Position numbers and translations under genes: made by a program
Shown: in pieces, positions 25,657 through 34,098 of the stretch
How positions within the stretch are numbered: position 1 is the first letter of the stretch
How the letters are laid out: each line of letters opens with the position of its first letter
DNA from: CAVVKW01 sp963761705
GTDB lineage: Bacteria; Verrucomicrobiota; Verrucomicrobiia; Chthoniobacterales; JAATET01
Direction of reading: 5' to 3'
Assembly: GCA_963761705.1 (NCBI GenBank)
Contig: CAVXHK010000001.1
Coordinates: 558,001 to 622,000, forward strand
Length of the DNA: 64,000 nucleotides
Notes under the pieces: generated by a model
Database searches by the model: none
What the model saw: the letters and a program-made list of their open reading frames with translations, nothing else
What the model was told of the DNA's origin: nothing

Positions 25657-27996
25657 ATGAAAATTTCCACAAACTGGCTTAAAGACTACGTTGCGCTCCC
25701 GGACTCGATCGACGAACTCGTCGACAACCTCACTCTCGCCGGACTCGAAGTTGAGTCGACCGCGAAGACTGGCGCGGATTTTCCGAACGTCGTCGTTGGC
25801 CAGATCCTGTCCTCCGACCCGCACCCCAATGCCGACCGGCTCAGCGTTTGCCGTGTGGCCGATGGCAGCGAACATCCGCGACAGATCGTCTGCGGTGCAA
25901 AGAACTACCGAGTCAACGACAAGGTTCCCGTCGCCTTGCCTGGTGCCGTGCTGCCGGGTGAATTTAAGATCAAGGTTGGGAAGTTGCGCGGCGTGGAAAG
26001 CGAGGGAATGCTTTGCAGCGCGAAGGAGCTGCTGCTCGCGGAGGATGCCGATGGACTGCTCATCCTGCCAACCGACTCCGAGGTCGGAGCGGCGATCAGC
26101 ACGCTTTTTCCAAGCGACTCCGTGTTCGAAATCGAGATCACGCCGAACCGGCCCGACTGGCTGAGCCACGTCGGCGTGGCTCGCGAGATTGCCGCGCTGA
26201 CGGGGGCTGCGCTTGAGCTTCCCGCAACGTCGGAGGTCCCGACGACGAATGATCCTTTGATCGCCGCTACCGAAGCGACGGAGATCTGCCCCTTTTACAG
26301 TTTGCGAAAAATTTCCGGCGTCCAGGTCGGACCGAGCCCCGAGTGGCTGAAGCAGCGCTTGCTGGCCGTCGGCTTGCGACCGATCAACAACGTGGTCGAC
26401 GCGACGAACTACGTCATGTTCGAACTTGGCCAGCCTCTCCACGCGTTCGACGCGGCGAAGACCAAAGGGCCTTTGACGGCGCGGGCAGCGGGAGAGGGCG
26501 AGAAAATTAAGGCCTTGGATGGCGAGGAATACGCGCTCCGGTCGACCGACGGTGTGATTGCAGATTCGACTGGGGTGCTCGCCATCGCCGGCGTGATGGG
26601 CGGAGCCGACTCGGGTGTCGCGGACTCCACGACGGACATTCTTTTGGAGAGCGCCCTCTTCGTGGCTGCCCGCATCCGGCGGACCGGCCGCGAACTCGGG
26701 ATTTCTAGCGATTCGAGCTACCGCTTCGAGCGAGGCGTTGATCCGGTGGGTGTGCTGGTGGCATCGGCCCGGGCGGCTGCACTCATCGTCGAACTTGCGG
26801 GGGGCGTGGCCGAGGAGCCGGTCTCCGTCGCGGGCGAATTGCCGTCGGTGTCTGAGCCAGTCCGGTTACGTTACGACCGTTGCCGGGGCTTGCTCGGATC
26901 GACGATTTCAAATGGGGAGATCGACGCCGCCCTCGCGGCACTCGGCCTCAGGCGCTCCGCGGGCGATGAAAATGGATCGACCTGGACCGTGCCGAGTTTC
27001 CGGGGGGATCTTCTACGCGAAGTCGATCTGATCGAGGAGGTGGTTCGGCTCACGGGAATCGAGAAATTGACCGGAACGATCGCGGGCACCCCAGCGGCCT
27101 CGTCGGACACGGATCAGGCCTACGACGACGCGATGGAATTACGGCATCGCTTGCGCGGCGAGGGTTTCAGCGAAGCGCGGACGGGGACATTGGTCGCGGG
27201 CGAGGTCGATCCGAAACTCATCCGGCTCCGCAATCCGCTCGGCGAAGAGCAGGCGACGCTTCGTGGCAGCATGCTGCCGGCGCTTTTGACGGCGACGCAC
27301 CGTAATCTTAACCGCGGCGTGGAGTCGATCCGGCTCTTCGAGATCGGGCGGGTTTTCTCGACCGAGGAGGAGGAAGAGCTTCCCAAGGTCGCGTTTCTCA
27401 TGACGGGTGCCCGTTCGCGCCGGACCTGGCGAGACGGCGACCAGAAGGCGGTGGATCTCTACGACCTCAAAGGGGTCATCGAGACGCTTGTGCCGGGAGT
27501 GACGTGGAATCCGACGACGCACCCTGGCTTTGGCCTCGCACTCGAAATGATCGTCGGTGGCTTCGTCGCCGGTATCGCGGGTCAGCTCACGCCGACGGCG
27601 GCACGCGCGATCGATGCTCGGGATGCGGTGCTCGTGGCGGAGGTCCGGCTCGATTGCCTGGAGGTGGCATCGACCCGAACGCGGACCGTGCGACCGTTGC
27701 CAAAATTTCCCACCGTCTCCAGAGACTTCGCGGCGATCTTGCCGGTGGACGTCGCCTGGGAAAGCGTAGAATCGAGCGTGCGTAGCGGGCGGGAGGACTT
27801 GCTCGAATCGGTGCGGCTTTTTGACGTCTTCGCTGACACGAGCGGCCAGAAACTCGACGTTGACAAGAAGTCCCTGGCCTTCTCCTTGACTTTCCGCAGT
27901 CCCGAGCGAACGCTCACGACGGACGAAGTGAACGAGGTTTGCGACCGTCTGAAGTCGCGGTTGCGGTCGGATCTGCCGATCGAGTTCCGCGAGTAG
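25657..27996 (+). CDS. pheT: Phenylalanyl-tRNA synthetase beta subunit
   Basis: A 779-aa subunit with the usual modules: N-terminal MKISTNWLKDYVAL, an EMAP-type tRNA-binding domain (~40-150; LSSDPHPNADRLSVCRVADG), the B3/B4 editing domain (~200-400; RPINNVVDATNYVMFELGQP), B5 (~405-480), the catalytic-like core (RHRLRGEGFSEARTGTLV) and the C-terminal anticodon-binding FDX-ACB domain (FPTVSRDFAAILPVDVAWES, SFRSPERTLTTDEV). It forms the last gene of the rpmI-rplT-pheST block. Confidence 0.96.
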   Translation: MKISTNWLKDYVALPDSIDELVDNLTLAGLEVESTAKTGADFPNVVVGQILSSDPHPNADRLSVCRVADGSEHPRQIVCGAKNYRVNDKVPVALPGAVLPGEFKIKVGKLRGVESEGMLCSAKELLLAEDADGLLILPTDSEVGAAISTLFPSDSVFEIEITPNRPDWLSHVGVAREIAALTGAALELPATSEVPTTNDPLIAATEATEICPFYSLRKISGVQVGPSPEWLKQRLLAVGLRPINNVVDATNYVMFELGQPLHAFDAAKTKGPLTARAAGEGEKIKALDGEEYALRSTDGVIADSTGVLAIAGVMGGADSGVADSTTDILLESALFVAARIRRTGRELGISSDSSYRFERGVDPVGVLVASARAAALIVELAGGVAEEPVSVAGELPSVSEPVRLRYDRCRGLLGSTISNGEIDAALAALGLRRSAGDENGSTWTVPSFRGDLLREVDLIEEVVRLTGIEKLTGTIAGTPAASSDTDQAYDDAMELRHRLRGEGFSEARTGTLVAGEVDPKLIRLRNPLGEEQATLRGSMLPALLTATHRNLNRGVESIRLFEIGRVFSTEEEEELPKVAFLMTGARSRRTWRDGDQKAVDLYDLKGVIETLVPGVTWNPTTHPGFGLALEMIVGGFVAGIAGQLTPTAARAIDARDAVLVAEVRLDCLEVASTRTRTVRPLPKFPTVSRDFAAILPVDVAWESVESSVRSGREDLLESVRLFDVFADTSGQKLDVDKKSLAFSLTFRSPERTLTTDEVNEVCDRLKSRLRSDLPIEFRE

Positions 27997-28413
27997 ATCT
28001 TTCCCGAAAATTTTCCGCGATCTGGGTCGATGCCCGGACGCTTGATTTGCCCTGCTGTGTTCGCGACTACGCGTTTAACTCCCGGTCCGATGTTCAGCAT
28101 AAGGGGGCTTGTCGGGCGGAGCATATGTCCGGCCTTCGTTGGACTTCAGAGCTTCGTCCGTGGTTACCCGCCGTTTCCAAGAGGGAACGGGATCAACGCC
28201 AAACGGCACGAGTGGGGCAATTTTTCTTTTCGGGACGCTCGGGTGAGCTTTGTAGCGGCGCTTCTGTGAAGCGCTCAGGGCTGTTCTTGCCAGGCCACGG
28301 CCACGAGCTTCACAGAAGCTCGGCTACAGCCGGTACCCTGCCGCCGTGGGTTTTTCTCGGAAATTTCACACGGGTTTCGCTGGCGTTTCACGTGCGTCCG
28401 CGACCGTGCGGGC
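27997..28413. other. 417-bp intergenic region with palindromic repeats
   Basis: No gene is recognisable. The second half contains the inverted repeat pair described separately. It probably includes the pheT transcript end and the promoter of the downstream membrane protein pair, but no sites can be named with confidence. Confidence 0.5.
28251..28328. repeat. REPIN-like inverted pair of CTTCTGTGAAG palindromes
   Basis: Copy 1 TGTAGCGGCGCTTCTGTGAA continuing GCGCTC (28251-28276) and copy 2, on the other strand, GAGCTTCACAGAAGCTCGG then CTACA (28305-28328). Each holds its own palindrome, and the two form a larger inverted repeat beginning and ending with TGTAGC/GCTACA. Single copies of the core lie at 30047-30063 and 34062-34082. 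Confidence 0.75.
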
Positions 28414-29109
28414 ATGCGGCAACGCTTCAATGTCCTTCTTCGCGGAGAAGTCGGCCAATCGGTCGATTGGACGACTGAGCGCGGTTGGGTCTTGGCGTGT
28501 TGCGTCGTCATCGTCGCAGGCTGCGGGGTTTACGGAGTCACCCTTGGGCTTTGGCGGGACGGGACGCAGTCGATTTTTACCGCCATCAAGTTTCCGCTCC
28601 TCGTTCTACTGACCCGCGGCGGCAATGCGCTTCTCAACGGACTGCTCGGCCTCGTGGTCGGGAGCGGCCTCGGGTTTCGCCAGACGACGACTGCCATTCT
28701 CATGAGCTTCGCCATCGCGGCGCTCGTGTTGGCCGCGTTCGCGCCGATCATGCTCTTTCTGCTCTGGAATACCCCGCCGCTCGTGGATGGCGCGTCGGTC
28801 GGTGGGCATAGCGTGACGCTGCTCGCGCACGTGATCGTGATTGCCGCCGCGGGGATCGTGGGAAACCGCTGTCTTTACGAATTTCTAAAAACTGTCTGCG
28901 CCACTCGAACGACGGCGCGAGTCGTTCTGATCGGATGGCTCGCGGGAAATCTTCTGCTCGGCAGCCAGTTGTCCTGGGTGCTGCGACCGTTCATCGGCAG
29001 TCCGAATCTGCCCGTCCAGTTCCTTCGCGAGGATCCACTTCGGGGCAACTTCTTTGAATCCGTCACCCGGGCGGCCCTTCGACTCACCAAACCATCCCAA
29101 ACACCATGA
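28414..29109 (+). CDS. Multi-pass membrane protein of unknown function
   Basis: A 231-aa protein with about five to six hydrophobic spans (e.g. VLACCVVIVAGCGVYGVTLG, FAIAALVLAAFAPIMLFLLW, LLAHVIVIAAAGIVGNRCLY, VVLIGWLAGNLLLGSQLSW). The end motif SWVLRPFIGSP... VQFLREDPLRGNFF resembles a family of bacterial membrane proteins I recall without assigned function. Its stop overlaps the start of the next membrane gene (ATGA); the two share overall layout and may be distant relatives acting together. Confidence 0.75.
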   Translation: MRQRFNVLLRGEVGQSVDWTTERGWVLACCVVIVAGCGVYGVTLGLWRDGTQSIFTAIKFPLLVLLTRGGNALLNGLLGLVVGSGLGFRQTTTAILMSFAIAALVLAAFAPIMLFLLWNTPPLVDGASVGGHSVTLLAHVIVIAAAGIVGNRCLYEFLKTVCATRTTARVVLIGWLAGNLLLGSQLSWVLRPFIGSPNLPVQFLREDPLRGNFFESVTRAALRLTKPSQTP

Positions 29110-29822
29110 ATGCATCCGACCCAACACCAGCGGAACAGTCCGGCCCGCGAGACCACCGCTACGACCTCGAACCGATGGACGTCGCGCCAAGCTCGATGAG
29201 CGTGATCGAAGCTTTGCTTAAACGACCGGGGCGTGTGCTGTTTGAACTCGACGGTGGTCGGGCGACCACGGTTATCAAAGCCCTCCTGCTCCCGACAACA
29301 CTCGGTCTCGTCGTCTACGGATTGGTCGCCGGGAGTCTCACGGGCGGAGAGCAATTTTGGATTGCGCCGGCGAAGATCCTGGTGGGTTCGAGTTTGGCCG
29401 CGCTCATTTGTCTGCCAAGTCTTTACATTTTCCTGTGTCTTGGCGGTGCCGACGTCGGGGCGAAAGCGGTGGGCGGCATGCTCGCCGCAGCCGTCTGCCT
29501 GACCGCTCTCTTGCTCGTTGGGTTCGCGCCGGTCGCGTGGGTCTTCTCTCAATCGACGGACTCGGTCGCCTTCATGGGTGCCCTGCACCTCGTTTTCTGG
29601 CTCGTCGCGGTGGTCTTCGGCGTGCGGCTACTGGGCGATGCCGGGCGGCGGGTCTGGGGCGGTGGAAATGGTGGGCTGGGGGTGTGGATGATTATCTACA
29701 TCGTGGTTTCGCTGCAGATGATGACGGCGCTGCGTCCAATCATCGGGACGGCGGACACGTTGTTGCCGACGGAGAAGCGGTTCTTCCTGTCGCACTTGGT
29801 GGAAACGATGAACCGGGGGTAG
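29106..29822 (+). CDS. Multi-pass membrane protein, partner of the upstream gene
   Basis: A 238-aa protein with a ~60-residue cytosolic N-terminus (Pro/Ser-rich, then SVIEALLKRPGRVLFEL) and about five membrane spans (LLPTTLGLVVYGLVAGSL, LVGSSLAALICLPSLYIFL, MLAAAVCLTALLLVGFAPVA, LHLVFWLVAVVFGVRLL). It ends MMTALRPIIGTADTLLPTEK and FFLSHL, parallel to the LRPFIGSP...FLRED end of the upstream protein. The overlapping ATGA indicates translational coupling and probably a heteromeric membrane complex; this is inference. Confidence 0.75.
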   Translation: MNASDPTPAEQSGPRDHRYDLEPMDVAPSSMSVIEALLKRPGRVLFELDGGRATTVIKALLLPTTLGLVVYGLVAGSLTGGEQFWIAPAKILVGSSLAALICLPSLYIFLCLGGADVGAKAVGGMLAAAVCLTALLLVGFAPVAWVFSQSTDSVAFMGALHLVFWLVAVVFGVRLLGDAGRRVWGGGNGGLGVWMIIYIVVSLQMMTALRPIIGTADTLLPTEKRFFLSHLVETMNRG

Positions 29823-30202
29823 GAAACCAATCTCTGGGAGTGCTCAAACAAGAGTCGGCCGAGCGCCCGACGGTGGACTCGCAGTAGCGGCGGTAACGAC
29901 GCTGTTCCCGAGAGTGTCCATAACGAGATTTCCACGGATGCTGGATGTGGGCTTGTGGTGCTGAACGTAGCTTCTCTCCCGGCGAGGGTGTAGCCGTGTT
30001 TCAGGGAAACTCGGTGGGTTGGAAGCTGGAGACACGCTGGGTGCGTGAGCTTCACAGAAGCTCAGCTGCGTCGCATTGCTTCGAACGGGTGCCCCCCATT
30101 GGTTTGGCATGACTCCCCGGGTGAGCGATCGGGAGTCGCTCGTCTTTGAAGTGGGCACCGGCGGCGCAGCCGCCCTTCGCGGGGGGTGGGCTGGCCTTGG
30201 GC
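29823..30202. other. 380-bp intergenic region rich in palindromes
   Basis: Lies between convergent genes. No gene is recognisable on either strand. The right half is packed with short inverted repeats (listed separately). Confidence 0.5.
30047..30180. repeat. Cluster of nested palindromes
   Basis: Contains GAGCTTCACAGAAGCTC (30047-30063, same core as the REPIN-like pair), an outer pair GGTGCCC (30088-30094) / GGGCACC (30153-30159) enclosing GAGCGA...TCGCTC (30123-30141), and GGCGGC-GCA-GCCGCC just after. The nested layout looks like a small folded mobile or regulatory RNA element. Confidence 0.55.
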
Positions 30203-30988
30203 CTAGAAATAGAAGGGAATGCCTTCTTTTTCGAAGGCGTCTTTCTGGTCGCCGAGGTATTTTTCGCCGAGGTGCTCGAAGCCTTCGGTGGATCGGAAAA
30301 CTTTGAGGAACGCGTTGACCCGTTCGCGCAGGGCATCGTTGCCTTTCTTGATGCCGATGGCCCAGGATTCTCGCTTGATCGGTCTGAGAATGGCCCGCGT
30401 CTCGGCGGGGTGCATCTGGCCGTTTTTCCAGACGGACATCTGGTCGTAGATGAAGGCGTCGGCCTTTCCCTGGATCACTTCAAGGACGGCGGATGATTCT
30501 TTTTCGAGGGCGAGGACACTAGCGTTGCGGAGATTCGCTCGGGCGTAGGCTTCGCCGGTGGTGCCTTGGCGGACGGCGACGGTGCGACCGGGTTGGTCGA
30601 GGTCGGCGGCGGTTGTGACATCAGATGACGAGCCGATCAGGAGCGCGAGGCCGGTCGAGAGGTAGGGGTCGGAGAAATCGATGGATTCGGCGCGCTCGTC
30701 GGTTTCGGTCATCGAGGAGATGACGAGGTCGATCTTGCCGGTCTGAAGCGCGGGGATGAGTCCGACGAATGGGATGTTCTCGATGCGAATCGGACGATCA
30801 AGGTAGTCGCCGAGGGCCTCGGCAAGTTCGACGCTGATCCCGGTCGGATCACCCGATTCGTTGATTGTCTCGAAGGGCGGGTAGGAGAGGTCCATCCCAA
30901 CGGTGAGCGAATCGGATCGTTCGACTGGTCCGCAACCAACGGTTACAAGTAGAAGGAGCGCAGTCCAAAGCTGTAAAAAGTATCTCAT
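30203..30988 (-). CDS. Amino-acid-type solute-binding lipoprotein (SBP_bac_3)
   Basis: A 261-aa periplasmic binding protein with lipobox ending at C19 (LLLLVTVGC). The mature domain has family signatures: LTVGMDLSYPPFETINESGD, VELAEALGDYL, FVGLIPALQTGKIDLVISSM, FSDPYLSTGLALLI and AVRQGTTGEAYA. It normally delivers polar amino acids to an ABC permease; no permease or ATPase gene is adjacent, so it either uses a distant transporter or acts as a sensor. A terminator-like hairpin separates it from the upstream pseudopilin gene. Confidence 0.9.
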   Translation of the reverse strand: MRYFLQLWTALLLLVTVGCGPVERSDSLTVGMDLSYPPFETINESGDPTGISVELAEALGDYLDRPIRIENIPFVGLIPALQTGKIDLVISSMTETDERAESIDFSDPYLSTGLALLIGSSSDVTTAADLDQPGRTVAVRQGTTGEAYARANLRNASVLALEKESSAVLEVIQGKADAFIYDQMSVWKNGQMHPAETRAILRPIKRESWAIGIKKGNDALRERVNAFLKVFRSTEGFEHLGEKYLGDQKDAFEKEGIPFYF

Positions 30989-30998
30989 TGATCCACAA

Positions 30999-31026
30999 AA
31001 ACGCCGGACCTGGTGGCCCGGCGTTT
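30999..31026 (-). terminator. Intrinsic terminator between pseudopilin and binding-protein genes
   Basis: AAACGCCGG / CCGGCGTTT, perfect 9-bp arms around a 10-base loop. On the minus strand it lies after the pseudopilin stop and ends in T residues, before the binding-protein start. Confidence 0.75.
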
Positions 31027-31052
31027 CAGATCGATCAAGCCGAAGCTCTGAC

Positions 31053-31664
31053 CTACTGCATGAAAGTCGTCACGTAAGTCTGCGGGGTTGCCGAGTTTGT
31101 CGTGTCTGGAATCACGTTGGTCGCTTCGGATGGACGCGTGAAGAAATTTCCCTCTCCGCCCTTGCGGAAGAGGACGAAACCTTTACTTCCATAGGGACTC
31201 GCATCGGGGTCGAGAGTTCCACCCGTCTGCCAATTTCTGGTGACTACGAACGGCTGATCGCCAGGATTGTTTTCTTCGACCTGGAAGATACTGAAGGCAA
31301 TGTTCGCAGCGGTTGGAGTGCCACCTTGACCAGGCCCGATTCCGGGCGCCGTTAGGAGCTTATTCAGATCGTTCTGGGTTAGGTAATTATCAGTCGTCAG
31401 TGCGTTAAAGAACGCTGTCAGTCCCTGTGGTGCGCCAGCATCGTAGGTCCAAGCCAATCCGTTTCCAGACGTGAAGCTGTCCAAGCTCATCGTCTGCGTG
31501 GCGATCTGGAGCTGGCGGGCGTTGTTGAGCGTCTGGACCATCTGACCGCGGGTCAGAGCGCCAGTGACGGCGGGAATCGCGAGGGAAGCGAGAATCGCGA
31601 TGATCGAGATGACGACGAGGAGTTCGATGAGGGTGAAGCCCTTGGGGGATTTGTTAATTTTCAT
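31053..31664 (-). CDS. Prepilin-type pseudopilin
   Basis: A 203-aa protein with a class III prepilin leader: short basic MKINKSPKG, cleavage G|F, then GFTLIELLVVISIIAILASLAIPAV with the key Glu at +5. The C-terminal part is mostly beta/coil (ATQTMSLDSFTSGNGLAWTY, GSKGFVLFRKGGEGNFFTRP). Such stand-alone type II secretion/type IV pilus-like proteins are numerous in planctomycetes and verrucomicrobia. No secretion machinery genes are nearby, so assembly partners and role are unknown. Confidence 0.9.
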   Translation of the reverse strand: MKINKSPKGFTLIELLVVISIIAILASLAIPAVTGALTRGQMVQTLNNARQLQIATQTMSLDSFTSGNGLAWTYDAGAPQGLTAFFNALTTDNYLTQNDLNKLLTAPGIGPGQGGTPTAANIAFSIFQVEENNPGDQPFVVTRNWQTGGTLDPDASPYGSKGFVLFRKGGEGNFFTRPSEATNVIPDTTNSATPQTYVTTFMQ

Positions 31665-31713
31665 GCTTTTTTAGAAGGATACATGCGAATTGGTTTGCGT
31701 CAATAGATTCGGC

Positions 31714-33912
31714 CTAGTTCTGGCGATATTTGAAGGCGGAGACGGCGAGGGGTGGGAGGTCGATGAGGATCGAGTGTTCGCGGTCCTGCCACCATTGCTG
31801 ATCGGCGAATTTACCGCCGTAGTTGCCGACATTGCTGCCGCCGTAGTTGGCGGCATCGGTGTTCAGGACTTCTTCGTAGAAACCGGCCTTCGGAACGCCG
31901 ACGCGGTAGTCTGCGCGGACGACGGGGGTGGCGTTGACGATGAAGATGATGATGTCGCCTTTCTTGGATTTCCTCATGAAGGACCAGACGGTGTTTGGCG
32001 CGTCGGAGAAGTCGATCCACTCGAAGCCGTCGTAACTGTCGTCCTGGTCGAAGAGGGCGGGCTCGCTGCGGTAAAGCCAGTTGAGATGTTGCACGAGGCG
32101 ACTCATGCCGGCGTTGCGGTGCGAGTCTTTGAGGTGCCAGTCGATGCTGCGGGCGTGGTTCCACTCGGCGAACTGGCCGAACTCCATGCCTTGAAAGACG
32201 AGTTTCTTGCCGGGGTGGCCCCACATCCACGCGATGAACATGCGGAGGTTGGCGAACTTCTGCCAGTCGTCGCCGGGCATCTTTCCGATCATCGAACCCT
32301 TGCCGTGAACGACTTCGTCGTGGCTGAGGACGAGCATGAAGTGCTCGGAGAAGGCGTAGACCATCGAAAACGTGATCTCGCTCTGGTGGTAGCGGCGGTG
32401 GATGGGGTCGAGCGCGATGTAGCTCAGCGAGTCGTTCATCCAGCCCATGTTCCACTTGAAGCCGAAGCCGAGGCCGCCGAGGTAGGTCGGCTTGGAGACG
32501 CCGGGGTAGGAAGTGGATTCCTCGGCGATGGTCATGATGCCGGGGAAGCGCTCGTAGCAGATCTCGTTGCAGCGCTTGAGGAACTCGACGGCTTCGAGAT
32601 TCTCGCGGCCGCCGAACTTGTTGGGCACCCACTCGCCTTCCTTTCGGGAGTAGTCGAGGTAGAGCATCGACGCGACGGCGTCCACGCGGATGCCGTCGAC
32701 GTGGTATTCGTCCATCCAGTAGAGGGCGTTGCCGATGAGGAAGTTACGGACTTCGTTGCGACCGTAGTTGAAAATGAGCGTGCCCCAATCCATGTGTTCG
32801 CCGAGGCGCGGGTCTTCGTGTTCGTAGAGGCAGGTGCCGTCGTACTTCGCGAGGCCGTGGGCATCCTTGGGGAAATGGCCGGGGACCCAGTCGAGGATGA
32901 CGCCGATGCCTTCCTGGTGGCAGCGGTCGACGAAGTTGCGGAATTCGTCGGGATTGCCGAAGCGGCTGGTGGGCGCGTAGTAATTCGTGACTTGGTAGCC
33001 CCAAGAGCCGTCGAAGGGGTGCTCCATCACGGGCATGAGTTCGATGTGGGTGAAGCCCATTTCCTTCGTGTAAGGGATGAGGCGGTCGGCGAGTTCGCCG
33101 TAGCTAAGGTTGCGGTTGCCGTCCTCGGTCACTCGCTGCCAGGAGCCGAGGTGGACTTCGTAGACGCTGACGGGCGAGTTGAGATGGTCGCGGGTCTTGC
33201 GTTCGTTCATCCAATCTTGATCGTCCCACTTGTAGCGGTTGAGATCGAAGACCATGCAGCTCGTCGAGGTGCCGTGCTGGGCGTAGGTGGCGAAAGGATC
33301 GGTCTTGAGGTTGGTCTCGCCGTGCTGGCCGCGGATCTCGAACTTGTAGTGATCGCCCTCGGCCACTTCGGGGATGAAAATTTCCCAGATTCCGGCGGAA
33401 ATGATCTTCCGCATGGGGTGGACGCGACCGTCCCAGTGGTTAAAGTCGCCGACGACGGAGACGCGCTGGGCATTGGGCGCCCAGACGGAGAAATGCACGC
33501 CGCGCTGCTTCTCGTGTTCGATCGGGTGGGCGCCGAGCTTCTTGTAGATGTCGAAGTGGGTGCCCTCGCCGAAGAGGTAGATGTCCATCTCACCGAGGAC
33601 GGGGCCGAAGGCGTAGGGGTCGAGTTGAGTCCAAGTCTCGCCTTGGAATCCCTCGTAGTTGAGCTGGTAGCCGATGGGAGCGTCTTTGCCGAGTTCGGCT
33701 TCAAAGAGGCCGCCGTCGCCAGCGCGCTTGAGCTCGATCTTTCGCTCGCTGCCGCCAGACTCGGCGAGGGTCACGCTTTTGGCGTCGGGACGGAAGACTC
33801 GGGCGACCTTCGTCTTGCCGTCGCCCTTGATCCCGAGGATCCGGAAGGGGTCGTCGTGACGGGCTTCGACCAAGGGGAAGTAGTCTTCGTCGGAGAGCAG
33901 AGATGGATTCAT
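31714..33912 (-). CDS. glgB: 1,4-alpha-glucan branching enzyme
   Basis: Introduces alpha-1,6 branches into glycogen. The 732-aa protein has an N-terminal CBM48 module (~110-215; GVHFSVWAPNAQRVSVVGDF), the GH13 barrel with WGYQVTNYYAPTSRFG, DGIRVDAVASMLY (nucleophile Asp), the acid/base Glu in AEESTSYPGV, and LVLSHDEVVHGKGSM (third Asp), then a beta C-terminal domain. Full length. It works with Pgm (17.8 kb) and GlgC (55 kb); no glycogen synthase is in the window. Confidence 0.96.
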   Translation of the reverse strand: MNPSLLSDEDYFPLVEARHDDPFRILGIKGDGKTKVARVFRPDAKSVTLAESGGSERKIELKRAGDGGLFEAELGKDAPIGYQLNYEGFQGETWTQLDPYAFGPVLGEMDIYLFGEGTHFDIYKKLGAHPIEHEKQRGVHFSVWAPNAQRVSVVGDFNHWDGRVHPMRKIISAGIWEIFIPEVAEGDHYKFEIRGQHGETNLKTDPFATYAQHGTSTSCMVFDLNRYKWDDQDWMNERKTRDHLNSPVSVYEVHLGSWQRVTEDGNRNLSYGELADRLIPYTKEMGFTHIELMPVMEHPFDGSWGYQVTNYYAPTSRFGNPDEFRNFVDRCHQEGIGVILDWVPGHFPKDAHGLAKYDGTCLYEHEDPRLGEHMDWGTLIFNYGRNEVRNFLIGNALYWMDEYHVDGIRVDAVASMLYLDYSRKEGEWVPNKFGGRENLEAVEFLKRCNEICYERFPGIMTIAEESTSYPGVSKPTYLGGLGFGFKWNMGWMNDSLSYIALDPIHRRYHQSEITFSMVYAFSEHFMLVLSHDEVVHGKGSMIGKMPGDDWQKFANLRMFIAWMWGHPGKKLVFQGMEFGQFAEWNHARSIDWHLKDSHRNAGMSRLVQHLNWLYRSEPALFDQDDSYDGFEWIDFSDAPNTVWSFMRKSKKGDIIIFIVNATPVVRADYRVGVPKAGFYEEVLNTDAANYGGSNVGNYGGKFADQQWWQDREHSILIDLPPLAVSAFKYRQN

Positions 33913-34061
33913 GATCGGAGACTAGCAGGTTTGATCTTCATACCGAATAGCAATCGGGACCCGAGATAGATCTGGCCCCCCGAAGGCTCGGGCCCGGGTC
34001 AAAATCAGGTACAGCTGGCCCCTGGGAAGCCCGTGGGGAAGTGTCCTTCGGGTCACCGTCG

Positions 34062-34082
34062 CAACGCTCCACAGAAGCGTTG
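34062..34082. repeat. Single copy of the CTTCTGTGAAG-type palindrome
   Basis: CAACGCTCCACAGAAGCGTTG with GCGGCAGCTG flank, located just after the citrate synthase gene end. Core CCACAGAAGCG corresponds to the CACAGAAGC core of the copies at 28.3 and 30.05 kb. Confidence 0.6.
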
Positions 34083-34098
34083 CGGCAGCTGAAATGTC

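Noticed and set aside
31690..33969. 759-codon plus-strand frame opposite glgB
   Set aside because: Codon composition is the reverse complement of an intact branching enzyme; no protein-family motif is present.
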